Shown: positions 58,395 through 64,000 of the stretch, in pieces
Layout: each line of letters opens with the position of its first letter
How positions within the stretch are numbered: the stretch's first letter is position 1
NCBI RefSeq assembly: GCF_003217775.1
Contig: NZ_QJVJ01000003.1
Coordinates: 1-64,000 of the forward strand
Direction: 5' to 3'
Source: Paenibacillus flagellatus
Lineage (GTDB): Bacteria > Bacillota > Bacilli > Paenibacillales > NBRC-103111
Length of the DNA stretch: 64,000 nucleotides
Translations under genes and position numbers: made by a program
The notes under the pieces: generated by a model
What the model was told of the DNA's origin: nothing
What the model saw: the letters and a program-made list of their open reading frames with translations, nothing else
Databases searched by the model: none

Positions 58395-59573
58395 TTATCG
58401 GGAAGAAGCTTGTTCCGGTACGCTAACGAACCGTTCCATGCGCGCAAGCGCTTCGGCAAGCTGCGGTGCGGAAACCGCATACGAACATCGGATATGGCCT
58501 TCTCCTCCCGTTCCGAACACATGACCCGGAACGACCGCTACTCCCGCTTCCTCCAGCAGCAGCCGGGCGAATCGTTCGGAGGTTAGCCCCGTGTGCGCGA
58601 TGGAAGGGAACGCATAGAAGGCGCCTTGCGGCTCGTGACACGGCAGTCCGATTGCTCTCAAACCGCCGACGAACGTCCGCCTGCGCTCGTCGAACGCCGC
58701 TTTCATCGCTTCCTTCGCGGCCTGTCCGTTGCGCAGCGATTCCATGGCGGCGATTTGTCCGAGAACCGGTGCGCACATCGCCGTGTATTGATGGATTTTG
58801 AGCATGCCGCCGATCAGCTCCCGGCCGCCGCACGCATAGCCGATCCGCCATCCCGTCATCGCGAACGCTTTGGAGAAGCCGTTAATGACGATCGTCCGCT
58901 CCTTCATGCCCGGAAGCGAAGCGATGCTGACATGCCGCGTTCCGTAAGCGAGCTCGGCGTACACTTCATCCGAGATGACGATCAGGTCGTTTCGCACGGC
59001 CAACTCGGCAACCGGCCGCCAATCGTCCTCCGTCATCACCGCGCCCGTCGGGTTGTTCGGGAAATTGACGACGAGCACCTTCGATCGGGGCGTCAACGAC
59101 TCGGCCAGCGCCCTAGCCGTCAGCTTGAATCGCTCCTCCGCGGTCGTTTGCACTTCCACGACTCGAGCGCCATGAAGATGGGCGAGAGGGGAGTAGGCGA
59201 TATAACAGGGAGTATGAATCAGCACTTCGTCGCCCGGCTCCACCAGTACCCGAAGCGCCAAATCGACCGCTTCGCTCGTGCCGACCGTGACCAGCATCTC
59301 GTTCGCGGGTTCATAGTGCAGACCGAAACCGTCATGCAAATACGAAGCGATTTCCTCCCGCAGCTCGTACAGACCGGCATTCGGGGTGTACTTCGTTTTT
59401 CCTTCATGCAGGGCGCGAATGCAGGCCGCCCGGACATGCTCCGGCGTAACGAAATCCGGTTCTCCGATCCCGAGCGAAATCGTATCCGGATTCTCCCCCG
59501 ACCGTTCGAAAAAGGCGCGAATGCCGGAAGGCGGAATGTCCCGGACGCGCCGCGTCATATAGTTCTGGCTCAC
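58395..59573 (-). CDS. PatA-like class I/II aminotransferase
   Basis: A 392-residue PLP enzyme of the fold-I aspartate aminotransferase group. SLGIGEPDFVTPEHV, YTPNAGLYELREEIA, VTVGTSEAVDLALRVL, NFPNNPTGAVM, SDEVYAELAY and the PLP-lysine motif GFSKAFAMTGWRIGY are in order. B. subtilis PatA/YugH-type enzymes transaminate aromatic or N-acetyl-diaminopimelate substrates; which is unknown. GTG 59573 is used; ATG 59558 is also possible. Divergent regulator of MocR type follows upstream on the same strand. Confidence 0.9.
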   Translation of the reverse strand: MSQNYMTRRVRDIPPSGIRAFFERSGENPDTISLGIGEPDFVTPEHVRAACIRALHEGKTKYTPNAGLYELREEIASYLHDGFGLHYEPANEMLVTVGTSEAVDLALRVLVEPGDEVLIHTPCYIAYSPLAHLHGARVVEVQTTAEERFKLTARALAESLTPRSKVLVVNFPNNPTGAVMTEDDWRPVAELAVRNDLIVISDEVYAELAYGTRHVSIASLPGMKERTIVINGFSKAFAMTGWRIGYACGGRELIGGMLKIHQYTAMCAPVLGQIAAMESLRNGQAAKEAMKAAFDERRRTFVGGLRAIGLPCHEPQGAFYAFPSIAHTGLTSERFARLLLEEAGVAVVPGHVFGTGGEGHIRCSYAVSAPQLAEALARMERFVSVPEQASSR

Positions 59574-59601
59574 AACAAGTCACCATCCGTTCCGAGTTTC
59601 G

Positions 59602-61059
59602 TTATTCCAACATCCGTCTGGCCGTTCGGCCGATGATGGCAAGCCCTCTCGCGATATGCTCATCGCTCACTCTCGAAAATCCGAGCCGCATCGTATGCCG
59701 GCCCCCGCCGTCGGTGTAGAACATATCCCCCGGCGTAAAGATGACGCCTTGGTCCGCGCAGGCGCGAAGCAGCGCCGTCGTATCGAAATGCGCCTCGAAT
59801 TCGACAAACAGATGCAAGCCTCCGTCCCCCGATAGTCGTTTGTAAGGGAGATGCGTTTCGCAGCAAAGCTTCGTCCACTCGTATTTTCGTTTATATTCGG
59901 AGCGGGCCTTTTTCAAATATTTCTCGAAATTGCCGTTTTGCAAATATTGATAAAGCAGCGACTGATCCAGCGTCGAGGTGTGGATGCTGCGGGAGCGTTT
60001 GATGCTTTCCAGGCTGTCGACGAGCCGGCGGTCCGCCAGCACCCAGCCTACCCGGAGGCCGGGGAAGAGCACTTTGGAGAAGCTGCCGAGATAAATGACG
60101 CCGTTGCCTCGCCCCGCCGTTGCGATTAAAGGAGAAACGTGCGAGCCCGAATATCGCAGCTCTTCGTTAAACCCGTCTTCGATGACCGGAACGCCGTGGC
60201 GGGCCATCAGCTGCATGACCGCCATTCGTTTGGCGGGGGACGTTACGATTCCGGTAGGATTGTGATAGGACGGGATCAAATAGGCGCAATCGTACGTCCG
60301 TTCCGATAAGGCGCGTTCCAGCGCGCTCAGATGAATGCCGTCTTGCTCCATCGGAATGCCGGTAATGTCGTAGCCGTTCAGCTTGAAGTTTTTGATCGCG
60401 GTGTAGTGGGTCGGGTTTTCGCATAGGACCGACCCGCCTTCTTTTCGGCGCAGGGCGGACAGGACGATGTCGAACGCTTCCGTGAAGCCGCTCGTAATCA
60501 GCATATCTTTCCCGCTCAGATCGACGCCCTTGCGCTCCATGTAGGTCAACAAATAATCGATAAGCGGCTTATAGCCTTTCGCGTAGCCGTAATTGAGCAG
60601 AACGTTCCCTTCGATCGCCATGCGGTCAAGAAAAGCGCGCTTGACTTGCTCCAAATCGAACAACTTCTCGTCGGGCGCAATGCTGGTGAACGATATCACG
60701 TTTTTGTCCGCGCGAATGCCGTTTTTCATTCGGTCCAGCTCCACGGCTTGCCGGGCGTATCCGTTAATGCGGGAAAGCCAGTCGATTTCGAAGGGCGGAG
60801 CGGCTGCTTCCGGGGGTGCGGAAACGGCCGCGACATAGCTGCCTTTTCCCCGTACGGCATAGACGAACCCGTCGCTCTCCAGCTCGGCGTAGGCGGCGAT
60901 CACGGTGTTGCGGCTGACGGAGAGCAGCAAGCCGAGCTCGCGCGTGGAGGGCAGCTTCTGTCCGGGTCGCAGGGAGCCCTTACCAATCAGACGTTTCAAG
61001 TAATCTTTCACCTGGATATAGACCGGCCGGTCGTCCGTGAGCTCGAAGTCGTTAAACAT
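59602..61059 (-). CDS. MocR/PdxR-type transcriptional regulator with aminotransferase domain
   Basis: A 485-residue fusion. The N-terminal GntR winged HTH (about 10-75: VYIQVKDYLKRLIGKGSLRP, LPSTRELGLLLSVSRNTVIA) is joined by a linker to an aminotransferase-like domain (about 115-480) with the PLP-lysine motif LGSFSKVLFPGLRVGW and SYHNPTGIV. MocR proteins sense PLP or amino compounds. It is 28 nt upstream of the aminotransferase gene on the same strand, so it may be co-transcribed with it. ATG 61059 is chosen because AAGGCGGGGGG ends at 61066; an earlier in-frame ATG is at 61065. Confidence 0.9.
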   Translation of the reverse strand: MFNDFELTDDRPVYIQVKDYLKRLIGKGSLRPGQKLPSTRELGLLLSVSRNTVIAAYAELESDGFVYAVRGKGSYVAAVSAPPEAAAPPFEIDWLSRINGYARQAVELDRMKNGIRADKNVISFTSIAPDEKLFDLEQVKRAFLDRMAIEGNVLLNYGYAKGYKPLIDYLLTYMERKGVDLSGKDMLITSGFTEAFDIVLSALRRKEGGSVLCENPTHYTAIKNFKLNGYDITGIPMEQDGIHLSALERALSERTYDCAYLIPSYHNPTGIVTSPAKRMAVMQLMARHGVPVIEDGFNEELRYSGSHVSPLIATAGRGNGVIYLGSFSKVLFPGLRVGWVLADRRLVDSLESIKRSRSIHTSTLDQSLLYQYLQNGNFEKYLKKARSEYKRKYEWTKLCCETHLPYKRLSGDGGLHLFVEFEAHFDTTALLRACADQGVIFTPGDMFYTDGGGRHTMRLGFSRVSDEHIARGLAIIGRTARRMLE

Positions 61060-61219
61060 AAGCATCCCCCCGCCTTCATCATGACACAGACCGGGGAGGG
61101 AAAGAAAGAACCACGCTCCGGCGTTTTTCGTCGGGAGGTGGTTCCGACATCGGTTCCGGAACATCCTGGAGGAGGGACCGACGCGTTCGTCACGGCTCAT
61201 CCGGCTCGAACGAAGCGAA

Positions 61220-61235
61220 GGTGACTTTGGTCACC
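61220..61235. promoter_or_regulatory. Palindromic operator candidate between MocR and DUF2269-type genes
   Basis: GGTGAC-TTTG-GTCACC is a 16-bp palindrome in the divergent intergenic region; a second GAAGGTGA/TCACCTTC pairing (61217-61224 with 61254-61261) overlaps it. The binder could be the MocR protein, by analogy only. Confidence 0.35.
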
Positions 61236-61280
61236 GCGTCCCGCTGACTTGCTTCACCTTCCCGCGGCTGCCGTTTCGAT

Positions 61281-61286
61281 TATAAT
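61281..61286 (+). promoter_or_regulatory. -10 box upstream of the DUF2269-type gene
   Basis: A perfect TATAAT lies 36 bp before the ATG. No convincing -35 is present at 17 bp, so an activator may be needed. Confidence 0.4.
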
Positions 61287-61321
61287 GGGAATAAATCGAC
61301 AATAGGCAGGGAGGAACTCAT

Positions 61322-61783
61322 ATGAAATGGCTGCTGCTTCTTCATGTGCTTGGGGCGGTGATGTTCATCGGGAACGTAGTGACGGCCGCGTTTTGGAAAA
61401 TACGGGCCGAACGGAGCGGAGAGCTGTCCCATATTCACCGGACGGCGAAAAACGTCATGATCGCGGACTACGCGTTCACGCTGCCGGGAATCGTGCTCCT
61501 GATCGGTACGGGAGAAATGATGGCGGGCCAGCTCGGCTATTCCCACGCCGACTGGAACTGGATGACCGTGTCGCTCGCCCTGTTCGTCTTGACCGGGCTG
61601 CTGTGGGCGGCGGTGCTCATCCCGAATCAGCGGATCATGATTCGGGAGAGCGAGCGGTCGCTCCGCGAAGGAAAGCTGACGCCGCGATACCGGAAAGCGT
61701 CCCGGACGTGGGACAACGTCGGGCTGCTTGCATCGCTGATGCCGCTGGCCGTACTCGTCCTGATGGTCGTGAAGCCGTTCTGA
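61322..61783 (+). CDS. DUF2269-type integral membrane protein
   Basis: A 153-residue protein with four membrane helices: KWLLLLHVLGAVMFIGNVVT at the N terminus (with the conserved HVLG..MFIG..V pattern), DYAFTLPGIVLLIGTGEMM, VSLALFVLTGLLWAAVLIP, and LASLMPLAVLVLMVVK. It resembles the predicted integral membrane family DUF2269. Function unknown. GGGAGGAACT precedes the ATG and a terminator follows. Confidence 0.78.
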   Translation: MKWLLLLHVLGAVMFIGNVVTAAFWKIRAERSGELSHIHRTAKNVMIADYAFTLPGIVLLIGTGEMMAGQLGYSHADWNWMTVSLALFVLTGLLWAAVLIPNQRIMIRESERSLREGKLTPRYRKASRTWDNVGLLASLMPLAVLVLMVVKPF

Positions 61784-61814
61784 GGACCACGGCGGACGCG
61801 GTTGCATGCGGAGA

Positions 61815-61853
61815 AAGGCAAGGCGTCGTCCGCCTTGCCTTTTCGCTCGTTTC
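61815..61853 (+). terminator. Rho-independent terminator after the DUF2269-type gene
   Basis: AAGGCAAGGCG (61815-61825) pairs perfectly with CGCCTTGCCTT (61831-61841), followed by TTCGCTCGTTT. Confidence 0.75.
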
Positions 61854-61869
61854 GGGGAGCGGCGTGACG

Positions 61870-61929
61870 TTGACACATTCGAAATGTAATGATACCGTAG
61901 TAAACAAACTCCTATGTTAACGTTTACAA
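61870..61929 (+). promoter_or_regulatory. Promoter with perfect reverse-strand cre upstream of the methyltransferase gene
   Basis: TTGACA (61870-61875) with a weak -10 at about 61893-61898 (TACCGT, 17 bp) is followed by TTGTAAACGTTAACA on the minus strand (plus 61929-61915), a full match to WTGNAANCGNWNNCW. A GTAAAC/GTTTAC inverted pair (61900-61905, 61922-61927) surrounds it. About 200 bp of GC-rich leader (61930-62132) then holds no gene that I can support. Confidence 0.5.
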
Positions 61930-62132
61930 CCGGACGAGGGCTCCTTGCCGACAAGCGCTTCGGCCGGCTCGCGGTCCCGATCGATCGGGGTTGCGGCCGC
62001 TCGCCGCGCCGACGGACCGGGGGCCGGAAAGCCGTATTCGCCGGCCGCGTATTCGTCTTCATCCGGCGCCGTGCTTCGCTTCCTTTTTCGCCATCTACTC
62101 TTTGTTGGAAAAGAAAGTAGGGATCGATTCGA

Positions 62133-62756
62133 ATGAAGAAGCCGTCGTTTTTCAGCGAATTTTTGGCCAATGCGGGGCAAGTGGGCAGCATCGTGCCGAG
62201 CTCGGTTTTTTTGACCCGCACCATGCTCCCGGCAACGCTGCCGTGGGACAAGATGCTCCGGATCGCGGAGCTGGGACCGGGGACAGGCGTCTTTACGCGC
62301 CATCTTCAGCTTCATCGCAGCCCCGACAGCCGGCTTTACCTGTTCGAGCAAAACGAATCGTTCCGCGAAAGCTTGCGCCACCGCTATCCCGGCCTTCCCG
62401 TGCTGGACGATGCGCTCCGGTTGGACGAGGTCGTGCGGGAGGAAGGCCTCCCCTTCGATTTGATCGTATCCGGCCTTCCGTTCGCCAACTTCTCCGACGA
62501 CCTGCAAAGTCGGCTGCTCCAAGCGATTCACGATGCGCTGGCGCCGGACGGATCGTTCGTCGCCTTCCAATACACGCCGCTGCTCAAAAAGAAATTCAAG
62601 ACGTACTTCCCGTCGATGGAGACGGATTATACGTGGATGAACGTGCCGCCGGCCTGGGTGTTCCGCTGCAAAAAAACGGACGACGCCCGTCAGCCGGTGC
62701 CCCATCGTTCGTCTCGTCCGTTCGGCCCGTTCGGGAGCCGGCCGGAGTCGGAATGA
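62133..62756 (+). CDS. Phospholipid N-methyltransferase-like SAM methyltransferase
   Basis: A 207-residue class I SAM-dependent methyltransferase. FLANAGQVGSIVPSSVFLTR near the N terminus and the SAM-binding motif I AELGPGTGVFTRHL, then LIVSGLPFANFSDDL, resemble phospholipid N-methyltransferases (PmtA-like) and rRNA adenine dimethylase relatives. Substrate not provable by eye. The ribosome site is weak (AGTAGGG about 12 nt upstream). A cre-bearing promoter lies 230 bp upstream. Confidence 0.8.
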   Translation: MKKPSFFSEFLANAGQVGSIVPSSVFLTRTMLPATLPWDKMLRIAELGPGTGVFTRHLQLHRSPDSRLYLFEQNESFRESLRHRYPGLPVLDDALRLDEVVREEGLPFDLIVSGLPFANFSDDLQSRLLQAIHDALAPDGSFVAFQYTPLLKKKFKTYFPSMETDYTWMNVPPAWVFRCKKTDDARQPVPHRSSRPFGPFGSRPESE

Positions 62757-62846
62757 AGGCCGGCTTCCGGTACATATCGCCCGTCGACGCTATTGGCGCA
62801 CCGCCACCGATTGGATTCGGCAGGGGCGCTTTTATTGTGCAATAAA

Positions 62847-64000
62847 TTATTGGGGCCGAGTCTGCGGCAGCCGGACGACGAACGTCGTCCCGCGATCCGG
62901 GACGCTTTCCGCCTCGATCGTACCGCCGTGCAGCTGCACGAGCTCCTTGGCGATGGCGAGTCCGAGTCCCGTGCCGCCGCTGTTGCGGGCGCGGGCTTCG
63001 TCGGTCCGGTAAAACCGGTCGAACAGGAGGGGGAGATGCTCGGGCGCGATGCCGATGCCGGTATCGATCACCCGGATTTCCAGAAAGCCGCCGCCTTCAT
63101 TCGGCAGCCGTTCGATCGCGATGCGGATGGAGCCGCCAGACGGGGTGTATCTCACGGCATTCATGAGCAAATTGAGAAACACTTGCATGATCCGGTTCGG
63201 ATCGACCCATATCGGCTCGCCCTCGTCCGTACCGGAAAGGGTGACGTCGATCCGCTTGCTTTCCGCCTCCGGAGCGATTCGGTCGACGACGCGCCGGAGC
63301 AAAGCCGGCATTGAGGTCGGCTTCCGTTCGAACGGAAGCTTCCCGGCCTCGGCCAGCGACAGCTGATGCAGATCGTCCACGAGCCGCGTCAGGCGGATCA
63401 GCTCGTCCTGCAGCGGAAGCAGGTTCTCCGGCTCGACCGGTCGGCCGCTTTGCTGGACGAGCTCGAGCTTGCCGCGCAATATCGTGATCGGCGTCCGCAG
63501 CTCGTGAGCGACGTCCGCGACGAGATGGCGCCGCGCCTTCTCGGTCCGCTCCAGCTGCCGCGACATCAGGTTGAACGCGGCGGCGACTTTTCCGTACTCG
63601 TCGCCGCTCCGGACCGGTGCCTGCACGCCGAATTCCCCTTTGCCGAGCCGTTCGATGGCAGGCAAAAGCCGGCGGAGCGGAGCCGTCAACGTTCTGGACA
63701 GCGCGTAGGCGACGATCAGGGAGACGAGGACGAACGCGATGCCGCCCGCTGCGAGCAGAAACGTCATCGAATCCCGGACCCCGGTTCGCAGTTTGGACAA
63801 GTAGGCGACGTCCGGATCGTAGTAATAAAGCAGGCCGATCGACCGATCCTCCAGGCTCAAAATCGTTCTGCCGCCCCATCGTTTGACGATCGCCGCGCTT
63901 TCGCCGCCACCCGCGTACAGCACTTCTTGACCCGTGGAAAGGAGAAGGAAGGAGGCGTTTCCTTCGGCGTTCCACGATTCGTCGGCCGGCCGGAATTGCT
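62847..64000 (-). CDS. Sensor histidine kinase (5' part missing at window end)
   Basis: The minus-strand frame is open to the last base, so the N terminus is outside the window. Visible parts are the end of an extracytoplasmic region, a membrane helix (SMTFLLAAGGIAFVLVSLIV), a HAMP domain, the HisKA box LVADVAHELRTPITIL (phospho-acceptor His), and a HATPase domain with NLLMNAVRYTPSGGS (N box), VIDTGIGIAPEHLP (G1), LFDRFYRTDEAR, GGTGLGLAIA (G2). It is a typical two-component sensor; the response regulator is probably upstream, beyond the window. Convergent with the methyltransferase gene; a TTATTG/CAATAA palindrome lies at 62832-62845. Confidence 0.95.
   Translation of the reverse strand, partial: QFRPADESWNAEGNASFLLLSTGQEVLYAGGGESAAIVKRWGGRTILSLEDRSIGLLYYYDPDVAYLSKLRTGVRDSMTFLLAAGGIAFVLVSLIVAYALSRTLTAPLRRLLPAIERLGKGEFGVQAPVRSGDEYGKVAAAFNLMSRQLERTEKARRHLVADVAHELRTPITILRGKLELVQQSGRPVEPENLLPLQDELIRLTRLVDDLHQLSLAEAGKLPFERKPTSMPALLRRVVDRIAPEAESKRIDVTLSGTDEGEPIWVDPNRIMQVFLNLLMNAVRYTPSGGSIRIAIERLPNEGGGFLEIRVIDTGIGIAPEHLPLLFDRFYRTDEARARNSGGTGLGLAIAKELVQLHGGTIEAESVPDRGTTFVVRLPQTRPQ

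Noticed and set aside
61914-62120. 68-codon frame between the cre site and the methyltransferase gene
   Set aside because: It starts inside the cre-containing region without a ribosome site and looks like GC-rich random coding (Arg-rich).

Overview
The window looks like chromosomal DNA of an endospore-forming, high-GC member of the Paenibacillaceae (Paenibacillus/Cohnella-like). The evidence is Shine-Dalgarno motifs of the AGGAGG type with many GTG/TTG starts, the order rny-ymdB-spoVS...miaB-ricA known from spore-forming Bacilli, sporulation genes (spoVS, GerP-like and Hsp20-type coat-like genes), CcpA-type cre sites, and ABC transport operons of the type common in Paenibacillus. The assignment is inferred from gene content, not from a database search.

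Layout. (1) 1-550: 3' end of a 23S rRNA, a spacer with two related hairpins, a 5S rRNA and a strong terminator. (2) 0.7-3.2 kb: a two-gene short-chain CHR transporter with a ROK regulator and a duplicated operator-like repeat. (3) 3.2-13.8 kb: RNA-metabolism and developmental core: rny, ymdB (apparently with an ATT start), spoVS (with a sigma-H-like promoter), a dipeptidase, the 2-oxoacid:ferredoxin oxidoreductase korAB, pduL, miaB, ricA, a 44-codon small ORF and a low-molecular-weight phosphatase. (4) 13.9-23.2 kb: mixed housekeeping and accessory genes: an ion-transporter-like protein, mug, a metallophosphoesterase, a PP2C-like phosphatase, a YiaK-like dehydrogenase, SDR, GNAT, MFS, and two exported proteins of unknown role.

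(5) 23.2-54.3 kb is the most striking region: a glycan-utilization island. It holds four paralogous Tat-exported beta-helix proteins, two solute-binding proteins (one fused to carbohydrate-binding-like domains), one ABC ATPase, two permease pairs, NHL, Yip1 and DUF5696-type membrane-associated proteins, three Gfo/Idh/MocA oxidoreductases, a sugar isomerase/epimerase, a divergent NagB-like protein, a PIG-L deacetylase and one cupin-AraC regulator. Four transcription units are preceded by the same 88-bp promoter module: two half-sites of the form GTGCAAAAA separated by exactly 24 bp, then exactly 40 bp to a TATGAT-like -10. Two of the modules have a CcpA cre at an identical position downstream of the -10, and the araC promoter region has a perfect cre. 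The simplest reading is one AraC-activated, CcpA-repressed regulon that binds, cuts, imports and oxidizes a single (perhaps N-acetylated) polysaccharide. tatA lies directly after it.

(6) 54.6-58.3 kb: a cluster of small GerPA/GerPF-like proteins, a GerPC-like protein, two Hsp20-fold proteins and a zinc-ribbon protein, with sigma-E-like promoters, which suggests a spore coat or germination locus. (7) 58.4-64.0 kb: a PatA-like aminotransferase, a MocR-type regulator, a DUF2269-type membrane protein, a phospholipid-methyltransferase-like protein and the 3' part of a sensor histidine kinase that runs off the window end.

No tRNA, IS element, phage gene or CRISPR array was recognised.
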